Assembly (NCBI RefSeq): GCF_000524195.1
Contig: NW_020170383.1
Span: 654,884-718,883, forward strand
Origin: Echinococcus granulosus
Taxonomy: Eukaryota > Platyhelminthes > Cestoda > Cyclophyllidea > Taeniidae
Length of the DNA: 64,000 bases
Direction of reading: 5' to 3'
The position numbers and the translations under genes are program-made. Below the pieces are notes generated by a model, which searched no databases, was not told the origin of the DNA, and saw only the letters and a list, made by a program, of their open reading frames with translations. Below, piece by piece: positions 22,758 to 33,542 of the stretch. The stretch's first letter is position 1; each line of letters opens with the position of its first letter.

Positions 22758-24215
22758 ACATGAATCAATGTGTTGCACTGTTGACAAGAGATGTACAGTT
22801 TAATGAATACACTAAGGTCTTCAAATACGTTTCGCGTCCCGTTTTGTTTCGCAAGGCAACAACGAACCATACTAACTGGGGAAATTAAGGCATGCCGTAC
22901 AAAGTAATATTTAAGGCGAAGTCCGCGGTTAAGTGTACTATATAAATATTCCCCCAAATTTCCCAAACCTTGAATAACCTTTGTAGGGTGAATGTATTCC
23001 ATTCAGATTTTGATATACCATTGAAATTGTAGTCATTCGAGGCAAGTTCCACAAGTTTCTATACGTCACTAGCATAGGGCTCCCTGCGTCAAAGATAATC
23101 CCATTCAGTAGAAACTTCCACCCCAATAATTTTCCGAATGTAAGTGAGCGCGGAAATCGGCCTAAGCTTCCTTTTCCAAGTAAATATCACGGCGTGGAGG
23201 TCTTTCGTACTTACTCTAGTGGGTGATAGAGAAAACAACCAGCAGTAACCTGTTCAACAGTAATCATTTAAGGAATATAGCTAGGCGTGTAGTATCACCG
23301 GCTGGACGTCCAGGTTGACAGTGCAGAAATCGGAAGTTAATCTCTTCCGATAAAGAATTCTCCGAAAAAAAGGTCGACTTCAAAAAGTAACGAGATTTCA
23401 TATACCGACCAACCAAGCGAATAAAGCAGTAAAAGTGAATTAAGGTAATGCCGTAGCCACATTAGCAATACGGAAGGTTTTAACCATTGGGCATATTTAC
23501 CGAACTGGCCAGTAGGATATCTACTACACTACTACGTGTTCATATTTAAAATGTGAAACAATCAAGGCGACAATGACACCTTGTTGACAAAATCCAGATT
23601 ACAACAACAAACATGCAAAAATAACCACCTTTTCGGGAATTTTCAGATAACCCCAAGTCTATGATAACCACGATCTATAAAACTATACTTAATCCAAGAC
23701 ATACTATGGAACAATAATTATGAAAACTAACACAATAATTGTTGAAGCTTCCTCAATAACCATTTGACCAAATTTCACAGCAATGAATCTACCACGAGCA
23801 TTCAGGATAAAGGGTTAATGAAAAACAATTCGGATGGATGATTTTGTAATGGAAAACCTGAACTTGATATCTATCATGAGAAAGTAATAGACGAGGCAAC
23901 AATAAGTACACAGATTCCATGTCGCACCTGAAAATACACAATAGAAGAGTCTAGTGCAAAGCAGTAACTACCAAAACCACTGTAGGCTGATGTCTAGATC
24001 AACGAAAAAGACCAAATTGTTTCTGAACATCATATTCGGCGTGAACGACAGCCAAAATAGGAGAACAAGGTTATAGTCAGGCGCCTCGAATCAAAACACA
24101 GGAAACAGCTCAAGGCCCAAACGCGGTCTCACTTCGGTTTCAAAATTAAAAGATCTCAAAGTTTCAAGAGATTCTATTTGAATAGTGTTTAAGTACAGTG
24201 GAAAGACAGAAAAAA
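22758..24215. other. Convergent intergenic region, no gene seen
   Basis: About 1.45 kb between the 3' ends of the 462-aa gene (+) and LSM12 (-). It is AT-rich, with only short opposed frames (22748-23002 and 22938-23126 on the minus strand). Nothing with splice context or known motifs was found. Confidence 0.4.
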
Positions 24216-24902
24216 TCAAGAATCCGAGCTCCTTTCAGAGTAGAACTTTTCAACCTAGATCAACGTAAAAAAATGTAAAAAGCCTACCAATTTCCGTACA
24301 TAATCCCGCTCAGACTTCGCTTTAACAGACTCACTTCTTTCCTGGACACTTTCGGCGGAATAGGGGGGTTTTATGACTGTCTGTTCTAGAACATGTATGT
24401 CTGGTTTCACCCAACGGACAGACAGCTGAGCTTCACCCGGTAGCCTAAACTTCGAAGATCAACACTGACAACCCACGTCTTTGACAAGTGCTCAAAAAGA
24501 TTTCTGACTTCCTTAGGAACGTCTGGCTCAAAAAGCTTCATTCGCTCCTGTTCTTGCCTCTCATTTCGATTAGACCGAGCAGTTACCTAGAACTTGCACT
24601 GCTCAGAGGAGTGGTTACCTTTTCTAAGTCCAACTCTGGGTAAGAAAACGAGGCATTCGGTTTGATTATCCTTATTTCTTTAACATTCTCATGTCGATAA
24701 AAATAAACATCATACGAATCTTGCCGGCCAGATTTGGCAGGACGCTCTTAATACGCATAAAATATAGGTATCCAGCATTCATTCACTTACGAAACATGAA
24801 AAATTTTTGATTGTCATCAGAATATAAGACTTCGCCGTCCAAATTTTCGCCGTCATCCATTGTAAATTCAACATAAACGCCGGGCCTGACGCCTTTCCAC
24901 AT
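24216..24902 (-). CDS. LSM12: LSM12 homologue, complete, 5 exons with 32-44 nt introns
   Basis: LSM12 proteins pair an Lsm-like domain with an anticodon-binding-like AD domain. They act with ataxin-2 in RNA and translation control, and in vertebrates also in NAADP signalling. Exons in transcript order: 24902-24791, 24746-24619, 24586-24477, 24444-24288, 24254-24216; 181 aa, against about 195 in human. The introns are 44, 32, 32 and 33 nt, which is why no long open frame exists here. Lsm-like part: residues 1-75, with VEFTMDDGENLDGEVLYSDD and a YDVYFYRHENVKEIRII strand pair. AD part: SVRWVKPDIHVLEQTVIKPP matches the family's KW-x5-V-x-EEVVITPPY block, and the end VRKLVEKFY matches VRKIVEKHF. 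An in-frame stop sits just upstream of the chosen ATG. The third intron's donor (gtgggt) was fixed by phase. Confidence 0.88.
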
Positions 24903-25414
24903 TTTCTACACTGTTGTAAGAGATTTCGGCTATGCCGACAACTCTTAGCCAATAAAAGCGGCCTTACGTGCCTAGACATGTTTGCATATGGATAATGCAA
25001 ATTATTTCACAAGTAATTGAAAACTTTGTGTTAAGCTTGCACGCATTAGAAAATTTTTGAGAAGCTTTTTGCAACCAAATCAAGTGTTAGTATAACCAAC
25101 TATTTTTTAATTACAGCAAGAATTTTACTTATAATTGGATATTTTGCTTATTGACGAAAAATCATAGTGCTCCTTTGAAATTTTTTTTGATGGAACAGCT
25201 GTGGTATTTAGACAGCGGGCTGCATGTGCAATCGTGCATAGTTATGCTCTTCTTTTACTAGTTAAGCAATATATTTCTCTCCGAAACTTGCGCCTTTGCC
25301 CTTGTCTATTACCTCACTTACCACTTTGTCATCCATGTTATCATTATGCTTGCGAAAAATTTCATGAGGCGTTTTCTACCCGCACTTCTTGAAGTTTGCG
25401 GTGTTCGTTTTGTC
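24903..25414. promoter_or_regulatory. Bidirectional promoter region, LSM12 / TMEM41
   Basis: The two start codons lie back to back across 512 bp, so both promoters and 5' UTRs must be here unless one has a distant noncoding exon. No TATA box, initiator or other motif could be assigned with confidence. A plus-strand frame at 25201-25392 is not supported as coding. Confidence 0.45.
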
Positions 25415-27180
25415 ATGGAGTTGAGGGCGTCTACTCCCCCTCCCCTCAGAATATCATACGATTTCAAGGTTTTTTGCTTTATTATATTATATCGTTTTTA
25501 GAAAGTCAAATATACCTCGCGTTCTCTTCTCATAGTGGCTGTTCTACTTTGTGTTATTTTGATTACTCTTGGAATTCTCCTATTTCGCCCACCGGATACA
25601 TATAAGTGCGTAATTTTGCGTTTCTCTTACTTTATAGAAATTTGGAGGAATTCACCAAATTTCCTACGGACTTGCATGACTTGAAACTACTTGGTGCGGC
25701 ACTCCTGAAATATAGGTGTGTATACTATTGGCGCATTCTGCTGACGATAACGGTAGTGTATATCTTGTATCCTTTACAAAGTTAATTGATTTGTACATTG
25801 TGTTTTTCTAATGTCTGTCGTTCAATATTGACCCTCATAGTTCCCTTTGTTTTGCCTTTCTTTCGAAAGTTCCGCTATTTACATGTTGCCGAGGCTTTTC
25901 TACTACTTTGTGCAGACTTCTTTCAAATTTTCCTTTGTACATGCATGTCACTTATAGTGTCTGCCATTATTCGACTGTTATGTTATGGTTCTTAACATTG
26001 CGTGTAGTCTTCAGTCTTTCATGATTCCTGGTTCCGCATTGTGCAGTTTTCTACTAGGATATCTCTTTCCTATTCCTTTGGCCCTTTTCGTGATAGCTTT
26101 CGTAAGTTTTTATTCGCTTCTCACATACATTCGTTAGTGTTCAGCCGTTGGTGCCTCATGTTGCTATGTCATATTCGACTTTATTGGCAGTCGAACTGTA
26201 TTAAACCTCTTTCCCGAACGTATTGCGGCGTGTCAGCAAATGGTCAGTACCAACTATTCTACCATATGATTGCTTTAGATGAGTCGCTTTAAAAACACAA
26301 TGTGTTTTACGATATTTCTTTTCCGATTGAGTCCCATTATTCCCAATTGGTTAGTCAACATTAGCTCACCACTACTTGGTGTTCCCTTGGTGGATTTCTT
26401 TATGGGAACCTTCATTGGTGAGTTTTTTTTCTGTTTTACTTTTGACTTCAATTTAAACAATATCATTTCTCAAGTGTGCGCCATGTTTCCTCGTCATTGC
26501 AAGTTTACCCTAATCTGTGCTAAGAAATCGCTAGACAACCATTTTCCACGTGTCTTTGCCATCTGAGTCGCAAATATGTTCAGACTAAAAGCAGTTAGAA
26601 AAGTGCGTTGAAGTAATAGTTGCTAGAGTATTTGTAACTCACTCTGAAGCAAATTTTGAGGACAGTGATGTCTCAGCAACTTTAGAAGAGGTATTATAAC
26701 GAGTACTATGCAAATTTTTTAATTGTGGTAAGTTCTTTATGCGTTATCTATTTGGATTTTTTTATTTATATCTGTGCTAAGAAAGAAATTAGAATATTGG
26801 GTCGCTTACGTCGAATATGGTACTAGTATTACTACTCTGCTTGGATTTAATGCTCATGGTATGAATTTGTTTAGTTTCTTTAGAATGCCGCTGTAGAAGC
26901 AGGTGACTTCGCTTCAATAATAAAAATTTGATCGCCAAATATCTTACTTCATGTCGTTAATACATTTTTGTTCTATATTGGCCTACTCTTTGTTTCATTT
27001 TTTTACTTAGGTGTCATACCCTTATCACTGTTCTTCGTCAAAGCCGGAACAATGTTACAGGAGTTAACTGATATTGGCGTCACTTCTGTGGCTTCTATAT
27101 ACACCTTGATTCTATTTGCTGTGATTTCTGTAGTGCCGATTCTACTTCAAAATCAGATTAAAAATTTCTTGTCGGGCTAA
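25415..27180 (+). CDS. TMEM41: TMEM41-family VTT-domain membrane protein, complete, 7 exons
   Basis: ER multipass protein of the VTT (DedA/SNARE-associated Golgi) family. TMEM41B is a phospholipid scramblase required for autophagosome and lipoprotein formation. Exons 25415-25468, 25502-25605, 25638-25766, 26008-26101, 26138-26242, 26279-26417 and 27011-27180 give 264 aa. Four introns are 32-36 nt. A first hydrophobic helix (SLLIVAVLLCVILITLGILL) is followed by the PTDLHDLK region, then the VTT core: FLQSFMIPGSALCSFLLG, CSAVGASCCY and FRLSPIIPNWLVNISSP, with the family's F-x-R-x-x-P-x-x-PNW signature. The close of the core (GVPLVDFFMGTFIG) resembles TMEM41B more than TMEM41A, but the length fits TMEM41A, so the paralogue is left open. 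The acceptor phase at 26008 restores YIFLQ exactly as in the family. Confidence 0.92.
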
Positions 27181-28334
27181 GTAAGGCCCATTTACCTTAT
27201 GCGCACGTCCTAAGTGGCATCAGCTGGCCCGTGGTAGGTCTCGTGGCTGATGGGTCCCTTTTCGCAGATTCGAAGTGGCAGCCCCCTTGGGTGTTCTCCT
27301 GCTCCAAACTGCAGGTTTGGGGATTTCGGTGGCAGAGTTTGATGAGTGAGGCCGGTGGGCGGGTTTTCGGCCGCTCTTGTAGCCTTGGTGGAGCGCGCCC
27401 TCTCTGGGGGGCGCTTCCCACGTTAGAAGGTGCAGAGTGTGGGATGCAGTGGGATTACTTCGCTCAGCAGTGCTGTGTTCCTTTCTTACAGGAAGGAGGT
27501 GGGAGGGGGCGGTGTCATTAGGTCGTCTCGTCGATTCATTTCAGGATGCGGGTTAACTACCTTAAGACAGTTTGTTTGGCTATGTTCGTGTCATATGTGG
27601 TCGAAATAATGTTCTGTAAATAGGTTTCGTAATCAATGTGACTCAATTTACAACGTGCGCATGCTTTGAAGTTTCATTCATAATTTTGAACTACAAGTAA
27701 AGCTAGTTTTACTTCATACCAGAGAAAATTTTTGGACTACGTTAACTTCTTACATCGAATAAACAGGTATTTATTACCACTCTGCTATTTTAAGTACAAT
27801 ATCATGGTGGTTAGTCAAACATGATACGTTAAATTTGACCATTAAGTGCTTGCGCTTTTCAAAACGCTTCTGGTGTGTGCGGATTGTTAATCATGTGGAT
27901 GCTCTGCATGTTTGGTTCATTTTATGCCTTTTCTTGTATGCTGTAATGACGTGGCCAGTCTTATGCTGTTCTCCGTAGATAGCACGTCAGTAATTCTGTG
28001 GGTGCTATATGAAGTTCATTGAAGTCCTTTAAAGATACTATTTTTGCACTTATGATGGAGTTCACTGTTCCTCGACCTTGTGGTTTTGCCATGATTTCTG
28101 AAACTGATCGAGTTTTCGACTTATGACTTGTGCGTTAGTCTTAGTTACTTATTTCAGCATCTTTTCAGTGGATTACGGTCATCTTACTGCTTGTATTCTT
28201 CTCGTTCTTTACTAGTTGTTACTCACAACTCCTGTTCTTCTTGTTAGAAATTAGGCTAGTCTTTTGCTTTTCGCAACTTGCCTCTTAGTAAGGTTTTTGA
28301 TGATTTCCTTCTATTTTTAGTCATCTGTAAGGAA
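27181..28334. other. Intergenic with GC-rich island, upstream of NLE1
   Basis: Directly after the TMEM41 stop, 27190-27530 is markedly GC-rich (runs such as gagcgcgccctctctggggggcgc) against an AT-rich background, with open frames on both strands that mirror each other. It could be a CpG-rich regulatory patch or a fragment of a repeat. The rest is AT-rich and should include the NLE1 promoter. Confidence 0.45.
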
Positions 28335-31300
28335 ATGTCAGATGCGAGGTTCGATTCTGTTGGTGATGAACAGAGGGTCAATAGCATTCAACCCGGAGAG
28401 CAATTCATCTTCATTCAGTTCGTGAATACGAATGGAGAAGAAACGGGAACGCCCGTATCCGTGCCATGTAGCAGCTCCGTTTCTGATCTTACTGACATAC
28501 TCATTGCTTTCCGCGAAAAGGTCAGCATTTTCATGGGCATGCCTCCTAATGCCGCCTCATTATCATTATGACTCACTTTGTTAAAGGAATTGGAAGGACT
28601 CGAAGCGTTTACATTTTTTATTGGGGAAACTCAAATTCTGGATGATCTTGGCTCAGGCATCGTCCAGTCTGCTGCAGCCAGGTTGCTTGACAGGGAAGGA
28701 ATTGGCGATGGTGTAGCCGAGTCAGGCGCTTTGATGGAGTCCATTGTTAAAGTGACTTATCAAGCTCAGGCAGTGTTCTGTGTCAAGCCTGTTACAAGAT
28801 GTACTAGCACACTTCCCGGTCACAAAGGTGCCGTTTTGGTTGCTCTTTTCTCACCAGATGCTAGGTATGTTTCAATATCGTCTTTTATACTCATTTTATC
28901 ATAGGAAGTTGGCTTCCCACTCCGTCTTTGCATTAAAATTAGTAGAAAATTGAGTGCATTTCTGAAATTGCTTCACTTGGTAAATTTTACAAAACAATTA
29001 TGGTGTTTGTTTTTAGCCTTTTGTTTACTTGCGAGGGATATGTTTACCTTTATTACCTCTACTTTCTGTACTACCCAGAAACCTTATCACGTGAGTTGGG
29101 TAAAACGAAATGAAATGAATTATCCTTCCGCCTCATTAGCGGTACGATTTCCATCAAAGTTATCGACTGATGATGTTAAACGTTTTCAGAGCTCTAGCTA
29201 CGGGGTCAGGCGATTGTAGTGTCCGCTTCTGGGACCTCAACACGGAACTTCCCCAAACCCTTGTCGCCAGTGCTCATCAGTCACCGGTATTGTGCCTCTC
29301 CTGGTCTCCCGACGGCCTGCGTCTCGCCTCTGGTTGTCAAGGCGGTCTAATTTGTTTGTGGAAGCAAGACGAGACGGGCAACTGGGCTCTAGACTCACCT
29401 TCGCCTCTCATCCAACCTGCACTTAATCGAACACCCACCAACTCGAGGGCTCGTTGGATTCGTTCACTTGTGTGGCGACCCTTTCATCTGTTAGCGTGGC
29501 TTCATTGAGTTTCACTTAAGATAATGAATTCTACTCCTTTGATATTCTTATTTTCAATTGTTCAGAAATTCTCTTCTAAGATTTTTAATTTCCATCCTTG
29601 TCATGCAACATTTGACCAAATCCTGTTTTAAACATTGTAAAGGGACAAGGATTGTCGTCTGTTAGCCGCAGCATATCAGGAGACGTCAATAGTGATCTGG
29701 GATACGGTGACTGGAAGACCGCATTGCATCCTCACAGGCCACGAGAAGCCAGTGACGAGTCTTCGCTGGGGCGGAACAGATCTCCTCTATTCGGCCAGTC
29801 AGGATCGTACGATCCGTGTGTGGCGCTGCACCGACGGAGCGCTCTGCCGGCGGCTAGACCTGCACGGCCACTGGGTCAACTGCCTGGCGCTTAGCGTCGA
29901 CTACGTTCTCCGCACTGGGCCCTTCGATCCAGCCGATGCTGTTCTCGTCAAGTCACCCTTCCCCGCCACTGCCGAAGCTATGGATAGAAGTAAACAGGCG
30001 TGCCTCTCTTTCTCTACCTCTAGTCTTATTTTTCTTATTTAACACCTGATATTACTTTGTCCTTGTAGGGGAATTAATGCAACATCGAGCAAGGCAGCTA
30101 TATGAGAAGGTCAAGGTGGTACCTCGCATTAGTTTAACACCGTTTTCATTTCGCCAAAATAATTTCAGATACTATTTATGGGTTCTTGTTCGCATTTTTT
30201 TCATTTCTAATGAATTTCGCCTATAGGTAATTACCGTTGATTTTGGCAAGCTCTTTTACGGTGTTAATAAGATGAACTAAGTTCTCACATTTTCGCATCG
30301 CTTCACTGATTAACCCGTTAAGAGAGATTGTCTTCATGTGGGTAGATGCTGTGTCGGAGTTGAATGTAATCTGTGTGCATTGATGCTGCATACTCATTCA
30401 CGACTAATATTAACTTATTTCCTTTCAATGAACTTATTCAGTTGTTTTCACACCGCTGAAATGGCTTTTTTAATCAATTGTTGTTTGGCTCTTCGAACAG
30501 GGGAAGGGACCTGAGCGTTTGGTGGCGGGTTCCGATGATAACACACTGACCTTGTGGACTCCCGAAATTTCAAAACACTCGATCTGTCCGCGAATGACCG
30601 GACATCAGGGAGTGGTCAATGACGTTAAGTTCTCGCCAGACTCTCGACTCATCGCCAGTGCCAGTTTTGATCATTCTGTCAAGATTTGGGATGGGTCCAC
30701 TGGACAGTAAGTCTGGGACCCTAATGCTAATCCGCTGTCTTACTACTACGTCCCTGCGAATTTGTGTTTATTCAAACTGCGTTTTTGAACCACAAAGGTT
30801 TCTGGCGACTATGTTCGGCCACGTTCAGGATGTATACTTGGTAGCGTGGTCAAGTGACTCGCGTCTTCTGGTGTCCTGTTCACGAGATTCTACGCTGAAG
30901 TTGTGGAGTGTGACTGAGGTCCGCCGTTGGAGACAGGAAGTGGCTGTGCAGAAGAGTCAAGAGGGGCATAGAAAGAAGAAAAAAGATGGTGATAGTTATG
31001 ATAAAAAGCCACCCCACCAGAGGCGACGCCACATTCTTCACGATCTTCCCGGTCACGCAGACGCCGTCTACGCGCTTGATTGGAGCCCTGACGGGCAGAA
31101 AGTCGTGTCCGGTGGAAAAGACCGTGTAATTAAGATGTGAGTTTGCATCTACTCACCGCTACCCACATTTATTCATTAAGCATACGTATCACAAGGAGTT
31201 TGTTGAAGGAGAGCTTGGTTTTATTGCCAGGGTTTCGTAATTTGGGCGTTATGGTTAAGTGTTGCCCTGTTTTCATTTGTGATAGTCATTTGAGTATTGC

Positions 31301-31565
31301 ATTTTCAACTCGATCAACTTTAGGCTCTTGGTACTTTTTTGTCATTGTTCACTTTTCATATGCACTATATTGACAATCAATGAGTTTCTTCAGTTTTATT
31401 TTGTCATAATGCAAGTGTGTTATTTGACTGTAGATTGGACCCTTGTAATTACCATAATGAAAATAAAGTGCTGCTCCAGCTTTTAATTCCAGCAGTGCGT
31501 TGCTATAATCTACTTAAACAGCCGTAAGCTTTTACATTTCCTTCTGTTTCAGGTGGCGTTCGTGA
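28335..31565 (+). CDS. NLE1: Notchless homologue NLE1 (Rsa4), complete, 8 exons
   Basis: WD40 ribosome-assembly factor. Its N-terminal UBL/NLE domain binds the Midasin ATPase MDN1 during pre-60S maturation in the nucleus. Exons 28335-28520, 28587-28864, 29190-29489, 29643-29989, 30069-30115, 30501-30706, 30798-31136, 31553-31565 give 571 aa, against 485 in human. The NLE domain occupies roughly residues 18-95, then eight WD repeats follow, with motifs such as GSGDCSVRFWDL, SWSPDGLRLASG, SASQDRTIRVW, AGSDDNTLTLW, SASFDHSVKIWDG, SCSRDSTLKLW and SGGKDRVIKMW. A lysine-rich insert (KSQEGHRKKKKDGDSYDKK) lies between the last two repeats and is not in the human protein. The last exon codes only the end of WRS-stop. 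The intron after residue 154 and the small 47-nt exon keep the GKGPERLVAGSDD junction intact. Confidence 0.97.
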
Positions 31566-33542
31566 GACCATTGCTTAACGTGCGGCAGTTTTCTGTACAG
31601 AAGCTTATTTGTTGCTTGGACGTATTAAACATATTTCTCCACGAAGTAACCGTCAACCTTCTCTCTATTCTGGCCTCATGACATTAGTAAATACTAGAAT
31701 ACTCACCAATATTGTAGCTGTAATACATGTATGCTGTCATAGTTGGCATCGTTACCACATTCATCTGACACCGTTGTGAGTGTACTTTCAAAATGAAATA
31801 TCGGTTTTTCATCTCTTTAATCTGCTAATTGCAGTATGCTTTTGCTCTGTGAGCAACAGTTATCACTAGCTTAGTCGCACTTTCAAGGCTGTGTTTCAGT
31901 GTGTACACATTCGGAGGAGGTCTATGCCATAGCATACATTTTTGTAAATAGGAGCCTAGGCGAGAGGTGGTATGAGGCTCAATAAGGGTGACAAGACTAA
32001 GTAGGGATGGTACGAGGAGTGCTAGTTCTATGAAATACATGGGGACGGCGACGCGGTCTCGTGAGGATGCTGTGGCGTGTTGTCGATGATTAGCGGCCAG
32101 GGAATTCCATGTCAGAGCAGTTTAACAGAACGGAGCTGCTTCGGAAATGCGAAGGCGGTCTTGAGGTATCCATCCTAATTTCTTCTGCTGGGTGATAGAT
32201 CTTAGCGTAGCAACATGAGTGCAAGTTCTACGGATAGGAGGAATGGTGACGACCCATAACAGGATGGTAGAAAATAACGTCTACCTTTGGCAACCAGCCC
32301 AGTCTCGTGGTCTGCAGGAAAACCTTTAACTACGGAAGTAACTGGTCATGAACCATCTGGAAAAGTTTTGTTGCGACGATATCAATTGTGCAGACTCACG
32401 ATACCTTCTCTACTTCTCCACTGGCTGAATAGAACTCAAACAGATTTATATAGCTAGATGTCTCTGAAGTGATGACAAAATGGCAAGGTGGAGTAAAAGC
32501 GGAATCATGTCAAGTTCTGCCCTTTGGAACAGTGATCCTGCGACTAGCTATAAAAATGCATGATGGTCTGCACATTCTTCTTCTCCAAGTCCAGTTCCCG
32601 TACAGAAACATTTTTTAGATCCAGTGTTGTTGCCAATAAGGGTCAGTGATGTAGCGGTCAAGTAAATCCTCAGTTGCATGGAAATTTGGTGGCTGGGATT
32701 TTTCCTTAGGTTATGATGGCTGACGCGTAAGGTAGGCCAGGGGCAGTGTCAGGGATGACACTCGAAAGAAGAGGGGCTATGTAAAGAGATGGTTTTTTGT
32801 TTAGCTCTCCGTTTTGGGAAAGGTTGCGAATAAGTGGTCCGGCACTGTACATCAACAGGCTGAGCTAGAATCTAAGTCATGTCAGCAGACCCAAATTCAA
32901 ATTGTGCATTTTTCAAGAGTATTATCTCCTTTCCCATTGGGACCTGTGTTCGCTGATAAAGGATATTTTTAGGGGGTTTGGTTTAGGTGCGTTTCGGCGT
33001 TGCCGAAAGACGACTGATACTCAATTATTAGCAAAACGTCTAGTTTCATATTAATTTTAGCAACGAGGCTATCGAAGTGTTTGCAAATATGAATCGCAAT
33101 TTTTGTTTTCCTGAAAATATCGGGGAAATTGTGAATATCTAAATAAACCGACAAGAATAATTCAAGTTTTTTGACTATATTTTGTAGCAATTTTTATGGT
33201 TTTAAGCTTTTTACTCTTAGGCAGAAATATCTTGTTATATGCCTTCAAATGAATTTTGCTTTTAAAACCGCCTAACTTGAATGGCCTGTACTGGGCTTAG
33301 TTGTCTGGTTTTACGTCGTTGGATCGTGTTTGATTAGTCCCAAGTTTCCCGTTGGTTTGTGGTTTGTCTCCTAGCACTATGAAATTTCAATTTTTCTGAA
33401 ATGTCGAAGCTTGTTATAAGCTTTTCCGTCTTCGTCATTTCGGAACCCCCATCTGTTTACGCGACATAATCCTATCAATTTCTCAGCTGTTCACGGATTC
33501 AATAGCAGTTTTTTGTCCTTACACTTCAGTGTCTGTACTAAA
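31566..33542. other. Intergenic between NLE1 and CTD phosphatase, no gene supported
   Basis: Nearly 2 kb. A candidate 3' processing signal (attaaac, about 31625) follows the NLE1 stop. Minus-strand frames at 31825-32040 and 32969-33190 are weak. The part 32040-32500 is less AT-rich than the flanks and could be an old repeat remnant, but no coding frame survives in it. The right end should hold the phosphatase promoter. Confidence 0.4.

Noticed and set aside
28349..28359. tRNA B-box-like GGTTCGATTCT
   Set aside because: It falls inside the first coding exon of NLE1, with no matching A box or cloverleaf.
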